Shown here in pieces: positions 1-5,326 of a DNA stretch of 12,862 nt; positions within the stretch are counted from its first letter, which is position 1, and every line of letters starts with the position of its first letter. Below the pieces are notes generated by a model. The model was not told the origin of the DNA. It did not search any database and saw only the letters and a program-made list of their open reading frames with translations. Where the stretch lies: assembly GCA_963618735.1 (NCBI GenBank), contig CAVEUM010000038.1, positions 1 through 12,862 of the forward strand. Reading direction: 5' to 3'. This stretch comes from CAKUFA01 sp963618735. Lineage in GTDB: Bacteria > Bacillota > Clostridia > Christensenellales > Aristaeellaceae. The position numbers and the translations under genes are program-made.

Positions 1-54
1 AACAACAATCCTTAACTTGTTTGACCTATAAGACTAGCTTGCTCACTTGCCAAC

Positions 55-168
55 AAGAAGATTTCGCTCTGCGGAGCGACCAAAGGGCTTTCCGATCGCC
101 CTTTGGAAACCTTCGGAGTGCACTACTTTGAGGAAATCTTCTTCCGCAACTTCGAGGGTCTTCGACCC
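55..168. other. Inverted-repeat-rich non-coding element
   Basis: This stretch left of the tRNA cluster has nested palindromes. An 11-bp perfect inverted repeat (AAGAAGATTTC at 55-65 with GAAATCTTCTT at 133-143) encloses a short hairpin (GCTC 66-69 with GAGC 74-77) and a perfect 9-bp hairpin (CCAAAGGGC 80-88 with GCCCTTTGG 98-106). A separate 5-bp hairpin, GGGTC-TTC-GACCC, follows at 156-168. Together they could fold as an outer stem with two or more inner arms. Strand and function are unknown. It could be a small structured RNA, a processing structure or a repeat of the genome. No flanking target-site duplication is evident. Further left, a weak minus-strand promoter-like pair (TTGGCA, 17 nt, TATAGG) lies at about 29-51. 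No gene was recognised in 1-186. Confidence 0.45.
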
Positions 169-189
169 GCTTTACCGCCCCATTGGACA

Positions 190-224
190 AAAACAAAACC
201 CCCGAGTCATTTCCGACTCGGGGG
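190..224 (-). terminator. Rho-independent terminator after tRNA-Leu
   Basis: A perfect 10-bp stem (CCCCCGAGTC 199-208 with GACTCGGGGG 215-224) has a 6-nt loop and, read on the minus strand, is followed by TTTTGTTTTTG. It lies 6 nt downstream of the tRNA-Leu 3' end and closes the tRNA region. Confidence 0.93.
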
Positions 225-230
225 TCTCTG

Positions 231-311
231 TGCTGATGGCGGGACTCGAACCCGCACGCCTTTCAGCAAGGGATTTTAAGTCCCTGGTGTCTGCCATTCC
301 ACCACATCAGC
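231..311 (-). tRNA. tRNA-Leu (anticodon UAA)
   Basis: The minus strand folds as a class II tRNA. The acceptor stem is GCTGATG with CATCAGC, with discriminator A at 231. The anticodon stem AGGGA/TCCCT holds loop CTTAAAA, giving anticodon TAA (reads UUA). There is an extended variable arm of about 13 nt, and the T stem is GCGGG/CCCGC with loop TTCGAGT. The 3' CCA is not encoded (CAG follows), so CCA must be added after transcription. It has its own promoter (322-350) and terminator and is therefore probably transcribed apart from the other five tRNAs. Confidence 0.96.
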
Positions 312-321
312 GCACGTTATC

Positions 322-350
322 ATTATAGCATTTTCCAGGGTTACCGTCAA
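322..350 (-). promoter_or_regulatory. Promoter of tRNA-Leu
   Basis: On the minus strand, -35 TTGACG (345-350) is separated by 17 nt from a perfect -10 TATAAT (322-327). The expected transcription start, about 315, lies only a few nucleotides upstream of the mature tRNA-Leu 5' end at 311, so the 5' leader would be very short. It sits just after the internal terminator at 377-402. Confidence 0.88.
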
Positions 351-376
351 TGTATGCCGTTCCTGCCAGTGATATG

Positions 377-402
377 AAAAAAGACCGGCAACGCCGATCT
401 TT
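377..402 (-). terminator. Internal terminator between tRNA-Cys and tRNA-Leu
   Basis: On the minus strand, AAAGATCGGC (402-393) pairs with GCCGGTCTTT (389-380) through 10 bp with one G-U pair and a 3-nt loop. The stem runs into a 6-U tract (382-377). It starts 8 nt after the tRNA-Cys 3' end and ends the five-tRNA unit. Confidence 0.82.
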
Positions 403-409
403 CTCTGAG

Positions 410-481
410 AGGTGCCACCCGGATTTGAACCGGGGAATAAAGGTTTTGCAGACCTGCGCCTTACCACTTGGCTATGGCACC
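410..481 (-). tRNA. tRNA-Cys (anticodon GCA)
   Basis: The minus-strand cloverleaf has acceptor GGTGCCA/TGGCACC with discriminator U, anticodon loop CTGCAAA (anticodon GCA) and T arm CCCGG-TTCAAAT-CCGGG. CCA is not encoded (CTC follows). The outermost anticodon-stem pair is a C-U mismatch, which does not look disabling. It is the last gene of the five-tRNA transcript. Confidence 0.95.
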
Positions 482-490
482 ATGAAAAAA

Positions 491-566
491 TGGAGCGGTA
501 GACGGGGCTCGGACCCGCGACCTCCACCTTGGCAAGGTGGCGCTCTACCAACTGAGCTACTACCGC
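491..566 (-). tRNA. tRNA-Gly (anticodon GCC)
   Basis: The minus-strand cloverleaf has acceptor GCGGTAG/CTACCGC, discriminator U, an encoded CCA at 493-491, anticodon stem CCACC/GGTGG with loop TTGCCAA (anticodon GCC), and T arm GCGGG-TCCGAGC-CCCGT. The boundaries are exact for a 76-nt tRNA including CCA. Confidence 0.96.
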
Positions 567-573
567 ATGTTCC

Positions 574-649
574 TGGTGCCTTGGGGCGGAATCGAACCAC
601 CGACACGCAGATTTTCAGTCTGCTGCTCTACCGACTGAGCTACCAAGGC
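574..649 (-). tRNA. tRNA-Phe (anticodon GAA)
   Basis: The minus-strand cloverleaf has acceptor GCCTTGG/CCAAGGC, discriminator A and an encoded CCA (576-574). The anticodon stem GCAGA/TCTGC carries loop CTGAAAA (anticodon GAA), and the T arm is GGTGG-TTCGATT-CCGCC. U8-A9 after the acceptor fixes the 5' end at 649. Confidence 0.96.
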
Positions 650-654
650 AGATA

Positions 655-731
655 TGGCGACCCGGAAGGGGCTCGAACCCTCGACCTCCAACGTGACAGG
701 CTGGCGCTCTAACCAACTGAGCTACCGGGCC
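655..731 (-). tRNA. tRNA-Asp (anticodon GUC)
   Basis: The minus-strand cloverleaf has acceptor GGCCCGG/CCGGGTC (one G-U pair), discriminator G as usual for Asp, and an encoded CCA (657-655). The anticodon stem CCAGC/GTTGG has loop CTGTCAC (anticodon GTC), and the T arm is GAGGG-TTCGAGC-CCCTT. Confidence 0.96.
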
Positions 732-737
732 ATTATC

Positions 738-813
738 TGGTGGGAACAACAGGGCTCGAACCTGTGACCCTCTGCTTGTAAGGCAGATGCTCTCCCAGCT
801 GAGCTATGCTCCC
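738..813 (-). tRNA. tRNA-Val (anticodon UAC)
   Basis: The minus-strand cloverleaf has acceptor GGGAGCA/TGTTCCC, discriminator A, an encoded CCA (740-738), anticodon stem TCTGC/GCAGA with loop CTTACAA (anticodon TAC), and T arm ACAGG-TTCGAGC-CCTGT. It is the first gene of the cluster and lies about 60 nt downstream of the cluster promoter. Confidence 0.96.
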
Positions 814-872
814 AAGTGTCTCCCTTACAGCTTGTAGGGCGCGGTTCTGTCACTCACCGCGGCGACTTTCAT

Positions 873-901
873 ATGATACTCGATTTTTGCGGATTTGTCA
901 A
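873..901 (-). promoter_or_regulatory. Promoter of the Val-Asp-Phe-Gly-Cys tRNA unit
   Basis: On the minus strand, a perfect -35 TTGACA (896-901) is followed after 17 nt by -10 TATCAT (873-878). The leader before tRNA-Val contains a 6-bp hairpin (CGCGGT 840-845 with ACCGCG 856-861), which may help processing of the tRNA 5' end. No intrinsic terminator was found between this promoter and the upstream polymerase stop codon at 955, so some read-through into the tRNAs is possible. Confidence 0.88.
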
Positions 902-954
902 GAGGGTTTTCGTACTTTTCCGCGAAAGTTTATAAAAAAACCGAATTGCCCTTT

Positions 955-2163
955 TCACTTGATCTTTGGCGTAGCAGGCTTTACCGCGTCTTTCCCCCAC
1001 TTATCCCGCACGCGGTCAAGGGCGGCCTCCAACCTGATGTGCCGCGGATCGTCCTCCTTGGGTTCATCCAGGAAAGACAGCTGTGCAGGAACCGCCTCAT
1101 CCTCCGGGGTGAGACCCGAGGCAGTCACCGTCATGAGCCGCACGGGCGCATCCTCCCGCCAGCACTCCTCCAAAATGGCGCAGGCAGTTTGGTAGATTGT
1201 CCGCCCCAGAGACGTTGGCATGTCCAGCGTTTTCTGGCGGGAAATAACCTTAAGCTGCGGATCCTTAATTTGTAGGGTGACTGTTCGTGCCTTCAGTCCC
1301 TGCCGCCGAAGCTGATACCCCACCTGGTTGCACAGAGGCAGCAAGCCCGCGCGGCATTCTTCGCGGCCCGTCAAATCCCGCGGGAAGGTTTCTCCCCGGC
1401 CGATGCTCCGCGCAGGATCGTGCTCGCCCCAATGGCGCACAGGACTGTCATCCAGCCCGTTTGCCATGCGCCACAGACTTTCGCCCTGCTTGCCCAGTTT
1501 GCGAATCAGTGTCTCTTCATCCAGTGCCGCCAGCTGACCAATGGTCACGATTCCCAGCCGTGTCAGCGCCGCCGCCGTGGATTTTCCCACAAAAAGCAAG
1601 TCGCCCACAGGCAGGGGATACAAAATCTCGCGCACGTTCTCTCTGGTAATCAAGGTTGTGGCGTCAGGCTTCTTATAGTCGCTGCCCATTTTGGCCCAGG
1701 TCTTGTTATCGCTGACGCCTGCCGAAATGGTGATCCCCGTCTCCTCCCGCACGCGCTTGCGCAGCATGTCTGCAATCTGCACCCCTGTGCCGAAAAGATT
1801 GCGGGAGCCTGTCACATCCAGCCAGCTTTCATCCACAGAAAAAGGCTCCACCTGATCGGTCACGTCCAGGTAGATGGCGTTAATGCGGCGGCTCATGGCC
1901 GCATATTTTTCATGATGCGGAGGCAAAAGCACCAGGTCAGGACACTTCTGTCTGGCCTGCCAGATGGTTTCCGCCGTTTGCACGCCGCGCTTTTTCGCGG
2001 GCATATTTTTTGCGAGAATGATACCGTGCCGCCCCTCGGGGTCTCCCGCCACAGCCACAGGTACATCCTTTAATTCGGGATGCTCCAGCAATTCCACGGA
2101 GGCGAAGAAATTATTGCAGTCGCAATGCAGGATGGTGCGGCCCGGACGGTCAATAGCCATCAT
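955..2163 (-). CDS. dinB: Y-family DNA polymerase IV (translesion synthesis)
   Basis: A 402-residue error-prone polymerase that extends primers across DNA lesions in the cytoplasm. Family hallmarks are visible: ILHCDCNNFFASVE (residues 11-24, first catalytic Asp D15), FSVDESWLDVT (108-118, catalytic D111 and E112), then SAGVSDNKTWAKMGSDYKKP of the palm and the PLPVGDLLFVGKSTAAAL helix-hairpin-helix region of the thumb. A C-terminal little-finger domain follows, with QLSFL near residues 361-365 as a likely beta-clamp binding motif. Length is normal for the family. The start is uncertain: five in-frame ATGs lie at 2187, 2178, 2172, 2163 and 2160; 2163 best matches the usual N-terminus, while 2178 has a GAGG 9 nt upstream. 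The frame stays open to 2508, but that extension crosses the promoter and is not coding. The gene overlaps the end of the cysteine-rich gene by 14 bp, implying translational coupling. No GAAC-N4-GTTC LexA box was seen near the promoter. Confidence 0.93.
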   Translation of the reverse strand: MMAIDRPGRTILHCDCNNFFASVELLEHPELKDVPVAVAGDPEGRHGIILAKNMPAKKRGVQTAETIWQARQKCPDLVLLPPHHEKYAAMSRRINAIYLDVTDQVEPFSVDESWLDVTGSRNLFGTGVQIADMLRKRVREETGITISAGVSDNKTWAKMGSDYKKPDATTLITRENVREILYPLPVGDLLFVGKSTAAALTRLGIVTIGQLAALDEETLIRKLGKQGESLWRMANGLDDSPVRHWGEHDPARSIGRGETFPRDLTGREECRAGLLPLCNQVGYQLRRQGLKARTVTLQIKDPQLKVISRQKTLDMPTSLGRTIYQTACAILEECWREDAPVRLMTVTASGLTPEDEAVPAQLSFLDEPKEDDPRHIRLEAALDRVRDKWGKDAVKPATPKIK

Positions 2164-2392
2164 CGTAGCCATCGTCATAGCCGTCATCCTCACGGTCTTC
2201 AAAGGAGGATGCCAGTGCTTCAGGGCTGAAACGAGGATCAAAGGCCAGTGCCCGCAGTGCCTCCTTGGACACCACGGTATTCGTGCCCAGGCAATCGTTG
2301 CAGCGATAGCCGCAATCCGGGCAGACGCACCCCAAATGATCGCTCTCCGCCTGTACCATGTACGTTCCGCATTCCTTGCAGCTGCACCGCAT
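2150..2392 (-). CDS. Small cysteine-rich (zinc-ribbon-like) protein
   Basis: An 80-residue protein not assigned to a named family. It has eight cysteines at residues 3, 5, 8, 22, 24, 27, 31 and 34, including three CxxC pairs (CKEC, CPDC, CNDC), as expected for one or two zinc-binding ribbons or knuckles. A short helical-looking middle follows (about residues 40-65), then an acidic tail with three DDGY repeats. The start at 2392 is preferred because AAGGGA lies 11 nt upstream and the promoter's expected start is about 2421; ATGs farther upstream lie inside or before the promoter, though ATG 2404 in frame is possible. It is the first gene of a two-gene unit and its stop codon lies inside the polymerase start region. 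By context it may assist or regulate the polymerase, for example through protein or DNA contacts, but this is inference. It is not recognisably YolD-like, the small protein often paired with Y-family polymerases in Bacillota. Confidence 0.75.
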   Translation of the reverse strand: MRCSCKECGTYMVQAESDHLGCVCPDCGYRCNDCLGTNTVVSKEALRALAFDPRFSPEALASSFEDREDDGYDDGYDDGY

Positions 2393-2427
2393 GATTCCGC
2401 GCATCCCTTCATTCTTGTAGTAAACAC

Positions 2428-2456
2428 ATGATAACACTTTCCACTGAAGAAAGCAA
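2428..2456 (-). promoter_or_regulatory. Promoter of the cysteine-rich protein/dinB unit
   Basis: On the minus strand, -35 TTGCTT (2451-2456) and -10 TATCAT (2428-2433) are separated by 17 nt. The predicted start, about 2421, gives a leader of roughly 29 nt before the ATG at 2392. It is divergent from, and almost touching, the galM promoter. Confidence 0.72.
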
Positions 2457-2460
2457 GGGA

Positions 2461-2488
2461 TTGACAATGCAGCCGCAGGGGGTAAAAT
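2461..2488 (+). promoter_or_regulatory. Promoter of galM
   Basis: A perfect -35 TTGACA (2461-2466) is followed after 16 nt by -10 TAAAAT (2483-2488). The predicted start is about 2495, just before the ribosome binding site AAGGAGGA (2511-2518). Confidence 0.75.
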
Positions 2489-2525
2489 AGAGGTAAGAAA
2501 TCATTCAATCAAGGAGGATCTTCCC

Positions 2526-3590
2526 ATGGCGATCACCTCAAAAGAATTTGGCAAAAACGCAGAGGGTGCCTCTGTCACCCAATACACCATGACCAATCAC
2601 AGCGGTGCCTCCGTCAAGATGATTGACTACGGCGCCACCATCACCTCCATCTGTGTCCCGGATAAGGACGGCGTGCTGGCGGACGTCGTTCTCGGCTTTG
2701 ATGACATGACGGGCTATTTGAAGAGCCACGGCCACATGGGCGAAACCATCGGCCGCTACGGCAACCGCATCGGTCACGGCGAATTCACGCTGGACGGCGT
2801 CACCTATCAGCTTGCCAAGAATAACGGTGAGAATCACCTGCACGGCGGCAAGGTTGGCTTTGGCGTGAAGATGTGGGAAACTTCCACCCTGGAAGAGCAG
2901 GATCAGGATACGCTGATTTTCCACATGATTAGCCCCGATGGTGAAGAAAATTATCCCGGCACGCTGGACGTGACCGTCACCTACACCTGGACGGACAGCA
3001 ATGCGCTGATCATCCGCTACCGTGCCACCACCGACAAGCCCACCCTGTGCAACATGACGAACCACGCCTACTTCAACCTGGCAGGACATGATCATGGCAC
3101 CATCCGTGACCAGGCACTGTATATTGACGCAGATACCATCACCCCTGTGGATGCAGGCCTGATTCCCACGGGCGGCTATATGCCCGTGAACGGAACGCCC
3201 TTTGACCTGCGTGAGGGCGAGCTGGTCGGCGACGGTCTGGACATGGCTTCTCAGGTGCCGCAGATGGTGCTGGCCGGCAATGGCTACGATCATAACTACG
3301 TCCTGCGGAAGGGCTGCGCCATGGGTCTGGCTGCCTGCCTGCACGATGAAGCCTCCGGCCGCACCATGGAGGTCATCACTGACCAGCCCGGCGTGCAGCT
3401 GTACACCGATAACACGGGTGATTTTGAAGGCGGCAAGGGCGGCGCACACTACGGCAATCATGCCGCGCTGTGCCTGGAAACGCAGCATTATCCCGATGCC
3501 CCCCACAATCCTCAGTGGCCTTCTACGGTGCTCCGTCCCGGCGAAGTCTACGACACCACGACCATCTACGCCTTTGGTGTTGATGCGTAA
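2526..3590 (+). CDS. galM: Aldose 1-epimerase (mutarotase)
   Basis: A 354-residue cytoplasmic enzyme that interconverts the alpha and beta anomers of galactose, glucose and related aldoses, feeding the Leloir pathway. Family signatures appear in order: ETIGRYGNRIG (73-83), NHLHGG (103-108, substrate-binding H106), TNHAYFNL (178-185, catalytic acid H180), GLIPTG (211-216), GYDHNY (253-258, D255) and CLETQHYPD (316-324, catalytic base E318). Length is typical of the family. The start is fixed by AAGGAGGA 7 nt upstream and a good promoter. No other galactose genes lie beside it, so it seems to be a single-gene unit ending at the terminator at 3626. Exact sugar preference cannot be read from sequence. 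Confidence 0.95.
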   Translation: MAITSKEFGKNAEGASVTQYTMTNHSGASVKMIDYGATITSICVPDKDGVLADVVLGFDDMTGYLKSHGHMGETIGRYGNRIGHGEFTLDGVTYQLAKNNGENHLHGGKVGFGVKMWETSTLEEQDQDTLIFHMISPDGEENYPGTLDVTVTYTWTDSNALIIRYRATTDKPTLCNMTNHAYFNLAGHDHGTIRDQALYIDADTITPVDAGLIPTGGYMPVNGTPFDLREGELVGDGLDMASQVPQMVLAGNGYDHNYVLRKGCAMGLAACLHDEASGRTMEVITDQPGVQLYTDNTGDFEGGKGGAHYGNHAALCLETQHYPDAPHNPQWPSTVLRPGEVYDTTTIYAFGVDA

Positions 3591-3625
3591 GCAAGGGAAC
3601 ATGTTCCCGTGTGAAAGCAATTTTA

Positions 3626-3661
3626 GGGAGAAACGCACACCGTGTTTCTCCCTTCTTTCTT
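3626..3661 (+). terminator. Rho-independent terminator after galM
   Basis: A 9-bp perfect stem (GGGAGAAAC 3626-3634 with GTTTCTCCC 3644-3652) has a 9-nt loop and is followed by TTCTTTCTT. It lies about 35 nt after the galM stop. The interrupted U tract suggests possible leakiness into the next gene, for which I see no clear promoter. Confidence 0.78.
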
Positions 3662-3701
3662 ATCGTGCGCATTTTTATCAGGCCTAACAGGAGGAAGCAA
3701 C

Positions 3702-4541
3702 ATGAATGAACGGCTTATGCTGATGATCGCTGCGTTTCTGAACAACGATCCCAGAGCCATTGACTTTGCCGATGCGCAGTCCATCGCCAAAGAGTGCGGC
3801 ATTTCCCTTGAGGAGAGCGTTTCCCTGATGCTGGCCGCCCATTGCGGATTGGATCTTGATCGGCAGGAGGACGCCGCACTGTATCACCGCTGCTTCCCGA
3901 AAATGCTGCATAAGCTGACGCCTGCCATCATCACCGATGATCCTTACACGAGGGCACTGCGTACCCATTCCTTCTGCCATGGCAGCGTCACGCTGGAAGA
4001 GGATGTCTACACCCCTGCAGAAATTTTCGTCTGTGATGACTTCCTTGACGCGGGCGAGCTGGTGCTTCCCCAGCTTGGCTGGTTTGCCGAGGAGGTTTGT
4101 TACCCTGCCCTGAAGGAAAACGGCCGTGTGTGGATGACGGTGACCCCCAACGAAATCAACACCATTCGCCCCTGCGCCGAGAGCGCCCGCGGCAAGGTGC
4201 TGTGTTATGGCCTTGGCATGGGCTACTTTGTTTTTCATGCGCTAATGAATCCCGCTGTGACTTCCATCACCGTGGCGGAGCGCTCCCGGGACGTTATCAA
4301 CCTTTTCCGTGACGCTTTGCTTCCCATGTTTCCCCGCAAGGAGGCTTTGACGCTTGTGGAAGCAGATGCCTTCGATTACGCGGCAAACGTTGCCCCCGGC
4401 ATCGCTTACGACACGGTGTTTGCTGACCTTTGGCACGATGTTTCGGACGGTCTGCCGATGTATCAGCATCTGAAGAGGCTGGAAGTGCAAGGTCCCCAAT
4501 ACATGTACTGGATTGAGAAAACCATGAAGCACTACCTGTAA
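3702..4541 (+). CDS. Spermidine-synthase/methyltransferase-fold protein, function unknown
   Basis: A 279-residue protein whose C-terminal half looks like a class I SAM-binding Rossmann domain. VLCYGLGMGYF (166-176) resembles the glycine-rich motif I; E193 (TVAERSRDVI) ends the second strand as a ribose-binding acid; VEADAFDYA (219-227) and YDTVFADLW (236-244) match the later motifs. This arrangement is close to spermidine-synthase-like proteins. The N-terminal 160 residues are acidic and not recognised; they include DVYTPAEIFVCDDF (101-114). The start at 3702 has AGGAGG 7 nt upstream; the frame stays open to 3642 but runs through the galM terminator. No promoter is evident, so read-through from galM is possible. 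It could be a methyltransferase or aminopropyl-transferase relative, or a SAM-fold protein lacking catalysis. No substrate is inferred. Confidence 0.7.
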   Translation: MNERLMLMIAAFLNNDPRAIDFADAQSIAKECGISLEESVSLMLAAHCGLDLDRQEDAALYHRCFPKMLHKLTPAIITDDPYTRALRTHSFCHGSVTLEEDVYTPAEIFVCDDFLDAGELVLPQLGWFAEEVCYPALKENGRVWMTVTPNEINTIRPCAESARGKVLCYGLGMGYFVFHALMNPAVTSITVAERSRDVINLFRDALLPMFPRKEALTLVEADAFDYAANVAPGIAYDTVFADLWHDVSDGLPMYQHLKRLEVQGPQYMYWIEKTMKHYL

Positions 4542-4569
4542 ACAAAATCCCGGCGCAAAATGAGCATGA

Positions 4570-4613
4570 AAAAGGTGCTGTTGCAAAATCGATGTTCTGC
4601 AGCAGCACCTTTT
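4570..4613. terminator. Bidirectional rho-independent terminator
   Basis: A 16-bp stem (4570-4585 with 4598-4613, one G-U pair) surrounds a 12-nt loop. Core arms are GGTGCTG and CAGCACC, flanked by A-runs on the left and T-runs on the right, so both strands end in U tracts. It lies between two convergent genes and serves both the Rossmann-fold gene (plus) and the prfC-typA-membrane protein operon (minus). Confidence 0.92.
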
Positions 4614-4622
4614 ATTGATGGC

Positions 4623-5297
4623 TTAGTTTTCTTCCTTTGCCTTCACCTTTCGGCTCATCCGCTGGTTCATTTCCATAAATAGATTGGAGAAGAACAGGCT
4701 GATGGTCACCGCAGCGACAGCCGCCAGCGCCAGATACCAGACAGCGGCCTTCCGCACGTTCAGGAAGGAATACGGGATTTTCTCCTCAGGAACCACATTG
4801 AGGAGGATCAAGGTGATCATGGTGACAGCGTAGAGGATGATAAAGATCAGGCCGTTCAGGCGGTCGATTGTCTTCACACCCTCAGGGCAGACAGCGTATC
4901 GCACAAAGGTGAACATGGTGATCAGCGGAATGATCACGTGCATGTTAATCATATCATACCGTGCGAACACGGGGTGATCCTTCACGATGGGCAACAGGCC
5001 AATGAGCACCACCAGCAGGATCAGCACCTCCGTTACCGCGGAGGACAGGTGCAGGAAGTATCCCCATCGTGATGGAATGTTTCTGCCACGCTTTAACTCC
5101 ATTAGCCGCTGAACAGAGGCCGCCACGGCCGCCAGCACTGCGAAGAGGGTGCCGTCACAGGTCATTTCACGGAAGCAGGAAACGGCGCTCCCTTCGTAGT
5201 TTGCCTTGTAGATGAAAGCCGTAATGCCCAGAATGACAACCAGGGCATTCAGGGCGATATGAACTTTTTTCTGCACAGGATGGAAACTGGCGGACAT
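4623..5297 (-). CDS. Six-helix membrane protein, possibly Pr6Pr/FAR-17a-AIG1-like
   Basis: A 224-residue integral membrane protein with about six hydrophobic helices (approximate residues 12-30, 47-65, 80-103, 115-134, 148-168, 184-204) and a basic C-terminal tail ending in RKVKAKEEN. Polar residues within the membrane region include NMHVIIPL (118-125), which recalls the conserved His-Pro helix of the Pr6Pr/FAR-17a-AIG1-like family; the overall helix count and length also fit, but the match is by eye only. The ATG at 5297 is chosen because AAGGAG lies 6 nt upstream; a GTG at 5318 would precede that site. It begins 29 nt after the typA stop and ends next to a strong terminator, so it appears to be the last gene of the prfC operon. 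Function is unknown. Confidence 0.7.
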   Translation of the reverse strand: MSASFHPVQKKVHIALNALVVILGITAFIYKANYEGSAVSCFREMTCDGTLFAVLAAVAASVQRLMELKRGRNIPSRWGYFLHLSSAVTEVLILLVVLIGLLPIVKDHPVFARYDMINMHVIIPLITMFTFVRYAVCPEGVKTIDRLNGLIFIILYAVTMITLILLNVVPEEKIPYSFLNVRKAAVWYLALAAVAAVTISLFFSNLFMEMNQRMSRKVKAKEEN

Positions 5298-5326
5298 GAA
5301 CTGCTCCTTTACGCTCACATGGTCGA

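Noticed and set aside
47..328. A 93-codon plus-strand frame over the inverted-repeat element and tRNA-Leu
   Set aside because: It crosses a terminator and a tRNA in antisense, and has no ribosome binding site.
350..712. A 120-codon plus-strand frame across the tRNA genes
   Set aside because: It runs antisense through four tRNA genes and an intrinsic terminator; composition comes from the tRNA sequence.
231..813. Repeated similar 70-80 bp units suggesting a repeat array
   Set aside because: They are six different tRNA genes with complete cloverleaves and different anticodons, not direct repeats or CRISPR.
2164..2508. N-terminal extension of dinB by 115 codons
   Set aside because: The extension reads through the cysteine-rich gene in another frame and through the predicted promoter, and has no match to polymerase N-termini.
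3595..3608. GGGAACATGTTCCC as a LexA/DinR box
   Set aside because: The Bacillota SOS box needs GAAC-N4-GTTC; here the half sites are 2 bp apart and lie after a gene.
2538..3638. A 366-codon frame antisense to galM
   Set aside because: Antisense shadow of a clear enzyme gene; no ribosome binding site or recognisable domain, and its upstream end crosses the galM terminator.
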